From positions 36,453-100,452 of the forward strand of contig BEIN01000008.1 in the NCBI GenBank assembly GCA_002898375.1: DNA of 64,000 nt. Direction: 5' to 3'. Shown here one piece after another: positions 19,651 to 29,076 of this stretch; within the stretch, counting starts at the first letter, position 1, and every line of letters begins with the position of its first letter. Below the pieces are notes generated by a model. It searched no databases, was not told the DNA's origin, and saw only the letters and a program-made list of their open reading frames with translations. The translations under genes and the position numbers were made by a program. This DNA comes from a bacterium HR37. GTDB lineage: Bacteria > Desulfobacterota_D > UBA1144 > Nemesobacterales > CSP1-2.

Positions 19651-20379
19651 TTAAGGTATATGCGGTATAAGAACCTCATTCCATCCCGGAACAAAGTTAG
19701 AATAGTCGCTCTCATGAGCGGTAATCTCGTATACCTGACTTGCAAGAGAATCACTTATATCCACACTGAATCCGGTATCCTCAAACTGAGCCTCTGTTTT
19801 TACGGCATAGTTTATAGAAACCGTAAGGGTTCTTATCCCGTTAAGAGTCTCTTCCCTGGCTTCTGCCCTTTTTACAACGTAGAGAAAAGACCTGTTTGCA
19901 TCCCTCATGCTGGTCGCATCACTCTTACAGTCAGAAAGGGTATTTCTAAACACAACCTTATCCGGGTCACTGTCTTTTAGATCCACAACCGCGCAGGTAT
20001 TCTCAACAGTTCCATTATCCAGTTCTGAAATCACAAACTCAAGCGGGTTACAGGGACAGGAATCACAAACTGATTCACTAGAAGAATCATTACAGTAGCT
20101 AAGGTCATATGTCTTTCCAGCCTGGGCATCCATATATACAATTGAGTTATAAAGATGCCTTCTTTTTACCTCTGCCATATCTCTGTCTGCGATAAACTGG
20201 ATAACGTTTGTAGCAACGGTTCCTTCCTCTGCCCTCTGCTTTTGCCTCAGGGCAAGAAACTCCATTTCAGCCATGGCTAAGAAGCCAAGCCCCATTATGA
20301 GCAGTGCCACAAGCACCTCGGTTATCGTAAACCCTTCCTGCTTCTTTAGGCCGCACATATTCAAAGACTTACGTAGCAA
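19651..20379 (-). CDS. pilV: PilV-like minor pilin
   Basis: EGFTITEVLVALLIMGLGFLAMAEME prepilin motif. Confidence 0.75.
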   Translation of the reverse strand: MLRKSLNMCGLKKQEGFTITEVLVALLIMGLGFLAMAEMEFLALRQKQRAEEGTVATNVIQFIADRDMAEVKRRHLYNSIVYMDAQAGKTYDLSYCNDSSSESVCDSCPCNPLEFVISELDNGTVENTCAVVDLKDSDPDKVVFRNTLSDCKSDATSMRDANRSFLYVVKRAEAREETLNGIRTLTVSINYAVKTEAQFEDTGFSVDISDSLASQVYEITAHESDYSNFVPGWNEVLIPHIP

Positions 20380-20450
20380 TATCTATACCAGTTCAGATAC
20401 AGAACCAACTTGTTGAAATTACTGAATATTTTCCTGAGCAGAAGAAAAAC

Positions 20451-20491
20451 AGGTGCAATTTTTTGCACCCAAAGTGCAAAAAATTGCACCT
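20451..20491. terminator. perfect 17-bp inverted repeat downstream of metG
   Basis: AGGTGCAATTTTTTGCA CCCAAAG TGCAAAAAATTGCACCT. Confidence 0.65.
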
Positions 20492-20500
20492 AAAGAGGGT

Positions 20501-22039
20501 TTATCTTTCGTATCGCGGAAAGAGAGCTCTTCCCTTCTCTACCTGCCAGCCAGGCCTTGTTAAACCCCATTCCTTTGCGTAAGAGAAGAGCTGAGATTCA
20601 AGTGGTTCAGGAGAACCAATTCTTCTCCATATTTCCCTGGAGGATGACGGGATAAATGGGTAAAGCAAAAGCGCAAGTATCCTTATTGACTCAACCAGGG
20701 TCCAGAGAACAAGACCTAACCTTTCCCTGTTTCCCGATTTCTCCAGCGACCACGGGGCAGATTCATCCACGTACTTGTTCATAAAACCTATAAAGTCCCA
20801 TATTGCATTCAGGGCCCTATGAAAAGCAACCTCCTCCATTGCTTCCTCCACCTGCCTAGCAGTTTCCATAGCCTTTTCCCTTACCCTTTGCTCATATCCT
20901 CCAACAGATAACGTGGGTTCTGGAACCCTTCCCCTCATGTACCTCTCTATCATACCCAGGGAGCGGCTTACCAGGTTCCCAAGACCGTTTGCAAGCTCAC
21001 CGTTTACCCTGCCTATTAGAGCAGTTCTAGAGAAATCCCCATCCAGTCCAAAAGGAACCTCCCTTAGGAGGAAATACCTAAGAACGTCTGCCCCGAACTC
21101 ATCCACTATATCGTTAGGGTCAACCACATTACCCTTAGATTTGGACATCTTCTCTCCTTCAACCGTCCACCATCCATGAGCAAACACCTTCTTTGGAAGA
21201 GGAAGCCCTGCTGACATTAGAAAAGCAGGCCAGTAGATAGCATGAAACCTAAGAATATCCTTACCTACAAGATGTATGTCGGCAGGCCAAATCTCGCTGA
21301 ACCTCTCCATATCATCTGGAAAACCAGGAGCCGTAATGTAGTTTGTGAGTGCATCAAACCACACATATATAACGTGTCTTGGATTGTTTGGAACGGGGAT
21401 TCCCCATGAAAAGGTGGTTCGGCTTATACTTAGGTCTCTTAAACCTCCCCTTACAAAGCTTATAACCTCGTTTCTCCTAAAGGGAGGCTGGATAAAATCC
21501 GGATTGTCCTCATAGAACTCAAGGAGTGGCTTTTCGTATTTTGAGAGTCGAAAAAAATAACTTTCTTCCTTTAGTCGCTCTACAGGCCTTCCACAATCAG
21601 GACAGAGCCTCGAGCCTCCAAGCTGTGTTTCAGTCCAGAAAGTTTCGTCAAAAACACAGTACCAGTCCTCATACTCCCCAAGGTATATATCTCCCTTTTC
21701 AAAGACCCTTCTAAAGAGCTCCGTTACCGATTTTATGTGCCTCTCCTCTGTTGTCCTTATAAAGTCGTCATTTGAGATATTTAGCTTCTTCCAAAGCTCT
21801 TTGAATCTAACAACCACACGGTTTGCAAGCTCTATTGGTTCTTCCCCCGATGCCCTTGCGGTTCTTTCAATCTTCTGACCATGTTCATCTGTACCGGTAA
21901 GAAAGAAGACCTTTTCTCCCTTAAGCCTTTTAAATCTTGCAATAACATCGGCAGCTACGGTAGTATATGCATGCCCGATGTGTGGCACATCGTTTACATA
22001 GTATATTGGGGTTGTAACATAAAACACCTTCTTTTCCAT
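20501..22039 (-). CDS. metG: methionyl-tRNA synthetase
   Basis: TTPIYYVNDVPHIGHAYTT, KMSKSKGN. Confidence 0.95.
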   Translation of the reverse strand: MEKKVFYVTTPIYYVNDVPHIGHAYTTVAADVIARFKRLKGEKVFFLTGTDEHGQKIERTARASGEEPIELANRVVVRFKELWKKLNISNDDFIRTTEERHIKSVTELFRRVFEKGDIYLGEYEDWYCVFDETFWTETQLGGSRLCPDCGRPVERLKEESYFFRLSKYEKPLLEFYEDNPDFIQPPFRRNEVISFVRGGLRDLSISRTTFSWGIPVPNNPRHVIYVWFDALTNYITAPGFPDDMERFSEIWPADIHLVGKDILRFHAIYWPAFLMSAGLPLPKKVFAHGWWTVEGEKMSKSKGNVVDPNDIVDEFGADVLRYFLLREVPFGLDGDFSRTALIGRVNGELANGLGNLVSRSLGMIERYMRGRVPEPTLSVGGYEQRVREKAMETARQVEEAMEEVAFHRALNAIWDFIGFMNKYVDESAPWSLEKSGNRERLGLVLWTLVESIRILALLLYPFIPSSSREIWRRIGSPEPLESQLFSYAKEWGLTRPGWQVEKGRALFPRYER

Positions 22040-23077
22040 CTAATCACCCGCTGTATCTATAATCTTTACCAACAGATTTTCAAGGACAATCTGTTTATTT
22101 GCATTCCCACGAAATATAACATACCAAGCCTCTTCAAGAAAGCTAAGTATCTCCAGTATACCGGACAAACTAAACCTGCCTGCTGCCTTTTTGATAACAG
22201 GAAGCAAATCCTTGTTTGAAATTTGATCCTCTTTAAGCCCGATTTTAACAAACATTATATCCCTTAGCCAAAAAGCTATAAGTTGAAGAAAAAAAGAAAC
22301 CCTATCTGTGTCGTTCAAATGCCCCTTGCCAAGGATATGCTCCACAACACGGGAAATAACAGATATATCCCTTATGGTTCTGAGAGCACATATAGCCTCT
22401 ATAACGCTTTTCCTCTCCGTTAAAAGCCCCCTATCAATACGTATAGCCCTTCCCAGACTTCCACCCGAGAGCATTGAAGCTATGTGAGCCTCCTCATTGG
22501 AAAGACCTCTTTTAACAAGCTCCTCGCGTATCAGGTTAAACGGTAACGGCTTAAACTCAATCCTTTGGCACCTTGAGTGAATTGTTGGAAGCAAAAACTC
22601 AGGTCTTGATGTAACAAGAACTATTACAGAATCTACCGGTGGCTCCTCAAGTGTTTTGAGAAAGGCGTTCTGAGCACTAACATTCATCCTTTCTGCTTCA
22701 TCAATAACGGCAACCTTATACCTTCCCTCAAAAGGCCTTAAAAAGATTCTCTCTTCAATCTCCTCACGAACCTGGTTAACCTTTATATCCCTTACCCCCT
22801 CGTATTCTACCAAAAAAACATCTGGATGTACCCCTTTTTCTATCTTTTTGCACGAGAAACACCCGCATTTCTCATGCATTTCCTCTCCTTTTCTTCTTTG
22901 AAGCTCCAGGCAGTTTAGACACTTTGCAAATCCAGTAGCAACCAACCTTTTACCAATACCCTCCATACCCGAGAACATGTAAGCATGAGACACCCTGCCT
23001 TCACAAACAGCCCGCCAAAGTGCTTGCTTTTGAAACTCATGCCCCACTATACCTTCAAAATACCCACCGTAATTCAT
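22040..23077 (-). CDS. holB: DNA polymerase III subunit delta'
   Basis: HAYMFSGMEGIGKR, CGCFSC zinc motif, NAFLKTLEEPP, SRCQRIEF. Confidence 0.85.
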   Translation of the reverse strand: MNYGGYFEGIVGHEFQKQALWRAVCEGRVSHAYMFSGMEGIGKRLVATGFAKCLNCLELQRRKGEEMHEKCGCFSCKKIEKGVHPDVFLVEYEGVRDIKVNQVREEIEERIFLRPFEGRYKVAVIDEAERMNVSAQNAFLKTLEEPPVDSVIVLVTSRPEFLLPTIHSRCQRIEFKPLPFNLIREELVKRGLSNEEAHIASMLSGGSLGRAIRIDRGLLTERKSVIEAICALRTIRDISVISRVVEHILGKGHLNDTDRVSFFLQLIAFWLRDIMFVKIGLKEDQISNKDLLPVIKKAAGRFSLSGILEILSFLEEAWYVIFRGNANKQIVLENLLVKIIDTAGD

Positions 23078-23086
23078 GCGGTTACC

Positions 23087-23701
23087 TTATCTGGATAACC
23101 TTGTAAGCACTATATCCGTTATCTCTTCCCGTATTTGATCTACCCCGCGTGCTGCATTAATTACCTTTATCCTATCCGGTTCCTTCTGGGCAATAAAGAG
23201 GTAACCCTGCCTTATTCTCTCGTGAAACTCCAGGGGCTCTTCTTCAAATTTGGTCATAGATTCCCTATTTCGTATCCTTGAAAGGGCAATCCTTACAGGA
23301 AGGTTTAAAAGCAGTGTAATATCTGGTTTTAGCCCAAGTGTTGAGGCATTTGCCACCTTTTTAACAAGCTCTATGTCCAATCCTCTCCCATACCCCTGAT
23401 ACACAACCGTAGAATCCACAAACCTATCACATATAACTATATCCCCCGCCTTTAACCTCGGCCTTAGAAGCTCCTTTACATGTTGAGCCCTATCAGCACA
23501 AAAGAGGCAGAGTTCTGCCACCGGGTCAAGCTCAAGGTCACGTTCCTCAAGAAGCATTCTGCGGATAAGACGTCCAAGAATCCCCCATCCTGGCTCTCTT
23601 GTAAAGGTCACCCGATACCCCTTATTAACCAAAAAATCCCTAAGAAGCTGTGCCTGGGTAGTTTTACCGCTTCCCTCAATCCCCTCAAATGTAATAAACA
23701 C
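23087..23701 (-). CDS. tmk: thymidylate kinase
   Basis: MFITFEGIEGSGKTTQAQLL, DRFVDSTVVYQGYGRG. Confidence 0.95.
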   Translation of the reverse strand: MFITFEGIEGSGKTTQAQLLRDFLVNKGYRVTFTREPGWGILGRLIRRMLLEERDLELDPVAELCLFCADRAQHVKELLRPRLKAGDIVICDRFVDSTVVYQGYGRGLDIELVKKVANASTLGLKPDITLLLNLPVRIALSRIRNRESMTKFEEEPLEFHERIRQGYLFIAQKEPDRIKVINAARGVDQIREEITDIVLTRLSR

Positions 23702-23769
23702 CTTAACTTTATCCTCGATTTGTTTTACATAAATCCTACCACAATAAGTTGAATAGTTAAATTACACAC

Positions 23770-24495
23770 TCACTTAAACCCCAAGCTTCTTTTAAGTGCC
23801 TCTAGCTCTTCAGGAGTTAGATCCCTCCATTTCCCTCTTGGCAGGTTTCCAAGTCTAATGGGTCCTATAGCTACCCTCTTTAATCTTAAAACCGGGTAAC
23901 CCATGCTTTTAAAAAACCTCTTTACAAGGTGCTTTCTGCCTTCGTGAAACGCTATCTCTAAAACGGTGTTATCGTTTTTTTTACCCAATATTTTTATCCA
24001 ATCTGGCCTGGCAAGGCCGTCTTCAAGCTTAATCCCGAAAGCCCCTTTTTCGAGCACATCACTGCTTAAAGCTCCCTTAACAAGCGTCAAATAAACCTTT
24101 GGGAGTTTGTATCTTGGATGAAGTATCCTGTTTGCAACCTCCCCATCGTTTGTAAGCATCAAAAGCCCCTCAGCATCGTAATCAAGTCTTCCTGCAGGAT
24201 AAACCCTCTCCGGTATGTCTCTTATAAGCTCTCTTATGCTTCTCTTCCCATCCCTCTCATCTCCTAAAGAGGTTAGGTAAAGACGTGGCTTGTTTAGAAT
24301 CACATATCTCTTTTTCTGTGGCTTTAAAACCCTTCTTCCAATCGAAACCCTATCCTTATCTGTATCCACTCTGTATCCGGGCTCTCTAACGATTACCCCA
24401 TTTACCCTTACCCTGCCATCCTCTATAAGCCTATCTGCCTTTCTCCGTGATGAAACCCCGCATATAGATAGATACCTGTTCAGTCTGATGATCAT
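23770..24495 (-). CDS. RluB/RsuA-family pseudouridine synthase
   Basis: S4 domain; YPAGRLDYDAEGLLMLTNDGE. Confidence 0.9.
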   Translation of the reverse strand: MIIRLNRYLSICGVSSRRKADRLIEDGRVRVNGVIVREPGYRVDTDKDRVSIGRRVLKPQKKRYVILNKPRLYLTSLGDERDGKRSIRELIRDIPERVYPAGRLDYDAEGLLMLTNDGEVANRILHPRYKLPKVYLTLVKGALSSDVLEKGAFGIKLEDGLARPDWIKILGKKNDNTVLEIAFHEGRKHLVKRFFKSMGYPVLRLKRVAIGPIRLGNLPRGKWRDLTPEELEALKRSLGFK

Positions 24496-24582
24496 AACAT
24501 AATATGATAAAGTTAAACCCCTAAATTACAAAACCCGCTCCACTCCTAGCCGTCTTTCATCGGTAATCAGCTCCCATATAAA

Positions 24583-25266
24583 CTAAAGTAGGTCGTTTTC
24601 CATAAAGCTAAAATAACCGTTTTTACCCACTATTATGTGGTCCAAGACCCTTATCTCCAGGGTTTTAAGAGCATCTCTTACATAGCGGGTAAGTTCTTTA
24701 TCCTCCTCAGACGGTTCAGTGTGTCCACTTGGATGATTATGAACCAGTATAAGGCTTGCAGCGTGATTTAGAAGAGCTGACTCAGCAATACGACGTGGGT
24801 ACACAACTACATGATCCACTGTTCCCTCACTTAGCACCTCATAGTCTATAACCTCATTTTTTACGTTCAGGTAAATAACCATAAAAGCCTCATGATAGAG
24901 ACCGGAAAGCTTTAACCTTGCAAAATTAACCACAAGTTGGGGTGAGGAAAGAACATCCCTGTGCCTTACCCTGCCTAAAAAGTAGGAACTACAAAGCTCC
25001 CTTACCAAGCAGATAAGGGTTGAAGAAGTAGGGCCTATTCCCACCTGCTCCTCTAGTTCCCTTGGTTGTGCATCCAAAACCCCAGTTATGCTTCCAAAAC
25101 GATTTAGAAGCTCCTTTGCAAGGGGTTTTACATCCTTTCTGGGAATAGCATAGGTTAAGAGAAGCTCCAAAAGCTCGTACTCTTCAAGACCACTTCCGTT
25201 TGTTCTCCTAAAGCGTTCCCTTAGCCTTTTTCTATGTGCTATATAATGGGGTTTTTCGGGTGCCAT
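24583..25266 (-). CDS. radC: RadC family JAB-domain protein
   Basis: LVHNHPSGHTEPSEED...LDHIIVGKNGYFSF. Confidence 0.9.
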   Translation of the reverse strand: MAPEKPHYIAHRKRLRERFRRTNGSGLEEYELLELLLTYAIPRKDVKPLAKELLNRFGSITGVLDAQPRELEEQVGIGPTSSTLICLVRELCSSYFLGRVRHRDVLSSPQLVVNFARLKLSGLYHEAFMVIYLNVKNEVIDYEVLSEGTVDHVVVYPRRIAESALLNHAASLILVHNHPSGHTEPSEEDKELTRYVRDALKTLEIRVLDHIIVGKNGYFSFMENDLL

Positions 25267-25373
25267 TGGGATTTCCCTTTAAAGCCATAAGGATTTGCTA
25301 AATTTTACTCCCCATAAGCTATGCTTTTCAATTAACCTTACTTAATTATGGTAAAATAAATAAAAATCTTCCA

Positions 25374-26780
25374 ATGAATAAACTCTTTGTATATCCACAA
25401 GAAGATACAATCGCCGCCCTTGCAACCCCTCCAGGAGAAGGTGGGATTGCAGTAATAAGGATCAGCGGAAAACATGCCCTAGAGGCTTTAAGCAGGGTAT
25501 TTAAAAGAGCCACCCCAGGAAGTGTTTTTGATATGAAGACCCACAGACTTTACAGAGGTCATGTATTTGACCCTGAAAGCAAAGCAACAATAGACAGCGT
25601 ACTCTGTGTTGTAATGCGGTCTCCAAATTCATATACAGGAGAGGATGTGGTGGAGATACACTGCCACGGTGGATATCTGGTCCCAAAAATGATCCTAGAT
25701 GTCCTGTTTAAAAACGGGGTAAGACCTGCTCAACCCGGTGAATTCACCCTAAGGGCTTTTCTAAATGGCAAGATGGATCTTGCCCAGGCTGAGGCTGTGG
25801 CAGATGTTGTACATGCGCAAACACAAAGGAGCCTAAGGCAAGCAGAACTACAACTAGAGGGGATGCTTTCAAAGAAAATCGAAGGCTTTAAAGAAAGCAT
25901 ACTGGATACGCTTGCGGAGATAGAGGCACAGGTAGATTTCCCGGAAGAAGATATAGACCCTATCTTAAAGGAGGAAATAAGCAGAAGGATTAAAACAACC
26001 CTAGAAGAACTGCAAAAGCTGCTTTCCACATACGAAGAAGGAAGAATAATAAAATACGGGGTGTACACCGCTATACTGGGGAAACCAAACGTTGGTAAAT
26101 CAAGCCTGTTAAACCTTCTTGTTATGAAAGAAAGAGCTATCGTAAGCCCATACCCGGGAACAACAAGAGACTTTATTGAGGAAACCGTGGAAATAAAAGG
26201 TATACCCCTAAGGCTAATAGATACGGCTGGACTGAGAGCTACCGCCGATGATATAGAAAGGGTAGGAGTAGAGCTGGCAAAAAAGAAGGCCCAAGAAGCA
26301 GAGTTTATAATCGCGGTAATAGATGGAAGCACAAAACTGGATGAAAATGACCTTGAGGTTCTAGAGAAGATCCAGGGGAAAAAGTCCATAATAGTGGTAA
26401 ACAAACTCGACCTACCACAGGAGGTCTCGGAGAAAGAGTTATCGAGGTTTGTTTCCGAAAGCAGAATTGTAAAGACCTCCGCAAAGCTTGGATTGGGTAT
26501 TGAAGAGCTAAAGGACACTATACTCGAAGTCCTTACAGGTAGAGAAAACCCTCCTAGGGAGGAAGAGGTCATAATAACGGAGCTTAGACACAAAGTGGCA
26601 ATCCAGAAAGCAAAGGAGAGCCTGCTTTCCTTCCTGGAATCACTAGAGAGAGGAGAGTCACCTGAGTTTCTGGCAGTTGACCTACGTAGCGCCCTTGATT
26701 CCCTTGGTGAGATAACAGGAGAGACTTCAACAGAAGATATCCTTGGAAGGATATTTAGCAGGTTCTGTATAGGCAAGTAA
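25374..26780 (+). CDS. mnmE: tRNA modification GTPase MnmE
   Basis: DTIAALATPPGEGGIAVIRISG, GKPNVGKSSLLN, C-terminal FCIGK. Confidence 0.97.
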   Translation: MNKLFVYPQEDTIAALATPPGEGGIAVIRISGKHALEALSRVFKRATPGSVFDMKTHRLYRGHVFDPESKATIDSVLCVVMRSPNSYTGEDVVEIHCHGGYLVPKMILDVLFKNGVRPAQPGEFTLRAFLNGKMDLAQAEAVADVVHAQTQRSLRQAELQLEGMLSKKIEGFKESILDTLAEIEAQVDFPEEDIDPILKEEISRRIKTTLEELQKLLSTYEEGRIIKYGVYTAILGKPNVGKSSLLNLLVMKERAIVSPYPGTTRDFIEETVEIKGIPLRLIDTAGLRATADDIERVGVELAKKKAQEAEFIIAVIDGSTKLDENDLEVLEKIQGKKSIIVVNKLDLPQEVSEKELSRFVSESRIVKTSAKLGLGIEELKDTILEVLTGRENPPREEEVIITELRHKVAIQKAKESLLSFLESLERGESPEFLAVDLRSALDSLGEITGETSTEDILGRIFSRFCIGK

Positions 26781-26800
26781 GATGTTTCACGTGAAACATC
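26781..26800. promoter_or_regulatory. parS site
   Basis: Perfect palindrome GATGTTTCACGTGAAACATC containing the canonical parS TGTTTCACGTGAAACA. Confidence 0.85.
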
Positions 26801-26945
26801 CACAGGCTGTGGATAAACTTTTCCACAGCTGTGGACAACCTGAGGGAAATAAAATTGAATATTTTTAGGAAGTTAGAAGTAACCCTATCCTGGGATAGAT
26901 AAATTATCCACATTTAATCCACAAGTTTTTGTTTAACCTCCAAAA
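26796..26945. other. candidate chromosomal replication origin (oriC): DnaA-box array plus AT-rich segment
   Basis: TGTGGATAA (26808), TTTTCCACA (26819), TGTGGACAA (26830), TTATCCACA (26904), TAATCCACA (26915); AT-rich AAATAAAATTGAATATTTTTAGG between; adjacent parS and mnmE. Confidence 0.7.
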
Positions 26946-26948
26946 GTT

Positions 26949-27764
26949 CTAAAGCCAGTTTAGCTTTTTCATAACCGCACCTCGAACCACTTCAAACCTA
27001 GAAGAGTCCGATGGCAGAAAGACATTTCCTATCTGCGCAACAGGCATAACACCAACAAGGGAGTTTGTTAAAAAAGCCCCATCAGATGAGAGTAAAGCAT
27101 CCAGATCAAACCTACCCTCCTCTACCTTTATCCCAAGCTCACTTGCACTCTCTATTGTAATACCGCGTGTAATCCCCGGTAAAAGCCCACATGAAGGCTC
27201 AGGGGTAAAAAGCATTCCTTCTTTTAACCAAAATATATTACTTGCACTTGCTTCGGTAACCTCCCCTTTTTCATTCAGGAAAACTGCCTCATCAAAACCA
27301 GAAGAAAGGGCACTCCTTCTAGCTATTACGTTTTCTAAATAGTTAATGGATTTAATCCCTGAAACGGGAGAGGTAGATGCACGATAAAATGGGGAAACGC
27401 ATACTCTAACCTGCGTTTTACAAGGTTCACGGTATTGCCTAACCGTAACAAGCACAGACCCACTTTGAGGAAGCTCATAGAAAACAGGGCTCCCGCAAGA
27501 AAGCAAACACACCTTTACATAAGCATCAGAAATACCTGAGATAGAAACAGCCTCCTCTACACAGGCCAAAAGGTAGTTCTCCCCAGGAAAGGGAATGTGG
27601 AGCATGGCTGCTCCTTTTTTTAACCTCTCGACGTGTCTTTTCCAGAAAACCGGAGGAGAGAACCTCCATCTAAACGTTTCAAAAACACCTTCACCATAGA
27701 AAAGAGACCTTAGAGGAAATCCCTCCTTAAGTGGAGCCCTATTTAAATACACAAACTGCTTCAT
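26949..27764 (-). CDS. pabC: class IV aminotransferase, aminodeoxychorismate lyase-like
   Basis: GEGVFETFRW, NYLENVIARR, EVTEASASNIFW; next to pabB. Confidence 0.8.
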   Translation of the reverse strand: MKQFVYLNRAPLKEGFPLRSLFYGEGVFETFRWRFSPPVFWKRHVERLKKGAAMLHIPFPGENYLLACVEEAVSISGISDAYVKVCLLSCGSPVFYELPQSGSVLVTVRQYREPCKTQVRVCVSPFYRASTSPVSGIKSINYLENVIARRSALSSGFDEAVFLNEKGEVTEASASNIFWLKEGMLFTPEPSCGLLPGITRGITIESASELGIKVEEGRFDLDALLSSDGAFLTNSLVGVMPVAQIGNVFLPSDSSRFEVVRGAVMKKLNWL

Positions 27765-27791
27765 ATTGTCTTTAACGGTTTTAATGGTTTA

Positions 27792-29036
27792 CTACACAAT
27801 CCCTAAAGCGATTTTTATAAACCTTGCCTTTAAAACCGTTTCCTCATACTCTTTCACCGGATCAGAGTCCCAAACTATACCGCTTCCCGTCCAGAAGATA
27901 CCCTCCTTACCTTTAAGAACAAGGATCCTTATGCCAACGCTTAGAACAAAATCACCACTGGGAAAGAATATCCCCAAAACCCCACAGTATGGCCCTCTTA
28001 AATGGGGTTCCAGCTCATCTATTATTTCCAAGGCTCTCCTTTTTGGAGCACCGGTAACAGAACCCGGAGGGAATGTCTTTATGATTATGTCGCTAATGGA
28101 CACCCCATCCTCAAGTTCACCCTCCACTTCCGAAACCATCTGGTGAAGTGTAGAGTAGGGTTCTACATCGAAAAGCTTATTTACCCTTACAGTTCCGTAC
28201 CTGCATATCTTGGAAAGGTCGTTTCTCATAAGGTCAACAATCATTAGGTTTTCTGCTCTTTCCTTTTCGCTGTTTATGAGTTCTGCTCTAAGAAGGTTGT
28301 CTGATTCCTCTGTATCCCCTCTTCTTATTGTTCCCTTTATCGGTTTTGTAATAATCTTATTCCCCTTTTTTCTTAAAAACAGCTCCATAGAACCGCTTAT
28401 AAGCTTAAAGTCTCCAAAGTCTATGTAGCATCCAAAGGGAACAGGTTGCACCCTGTATATGGAAAAGAAACAGGATACCGGGTCCTTATCAACACAGAGG
28501 CTAAACCTGCGTGAAAGATTTACCTGATATATGTCGCCCTTTGCTATGTATTCTCTTGCACGTCTCACCATATCTAGGTACATTTCCTTTGAAACACTGG
28601 ATAAAAACCCGATATCTGTCCTGAGCTCTTTACCCTGGAATACGTTATCCTGGTTTAAAAACCCATCCAGATTCTCAATCCTTCCTCCAGATACACTGCT
28701 TTCTTCAAAAAACAGGAAATAAAACCCGGGAAAAACAGGTCCTTTCTTTTTTACATTTGTGGTGATTCCATCTTCAGTAAAGCGCAGAAACTCGTAGCCT
28801 ATATACCCTACCGCAAAATACCCCCTGCACAGATAGTACTCAAGCAAGTAAAGGGGATTACAAAAACAGGTTTCTTTCCTATCGAAATGGTCAATTACCG
28901 TTCTTTCACCAACAGAGAAAACAGAAAAAGCCGCAGCCTTAAAGAGAAAAAAGGAGCTGGCTTTATCAAAACACCAACCGCCACAAGAATCCAGAAATAA
29001 AGCAGAATATGGAGGAAAGATAAAACTCCTATTCAC
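27792..29036 (-). CDS. pabB: aminodeoxychorismate synthase component I
   Basis: GDIYQVNLSRRF, ITKPIKGTIRRG, MIVDLMRNDLSKI, PGSVTGAPK. Confidence 0.85.
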   Translation of the reverse strand: MNRSFIFPPYSALFLDSCGGWCFDKASSFFLFKAAAFSVFSVGERTVIDHFDRKETCFCNPLYLLEYYLCRGYFAVGYIGYEFLRFTEDGITTNVKKKGPVFPGFYFLFFEESSVSGGRIENLDGFLNQDNVFQGKELRTDIGFLSSVSKEMYLDMVRRAREYIAKGDIYQVNLSRRFSLCVDKDPVSCFFSIYRVQPVPFGCYIDFGDFKLISGSMELFLRKKGNKIITKPIKGTIRRGDTEESDNLLRAELINSEKERAENLMIVDLMRNDLSKICRYGTVRVNKLFDVEPYSTLHQMVSEVEGELEDGVSISDIIIKTFPPGSVTGAPKRRALEIIDELEPHLRGPYCGVLGIFFPSGDFVLSVGIRILVLKGKEGIFWTGSGIVWDSDPVKEYEETVLKARFIKIALGIV

Positions 29037-29076
29037 AGGGTTTATGTGAAAGAAAATTTCACACTCACCTTTTTGT

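Noticed and set aside
25730-26803. 357-aa minus-strand ORF
   Set aside because: Entirely antisense to the well-supported mnmE; Ser-rich composition typical of a shadow frame.
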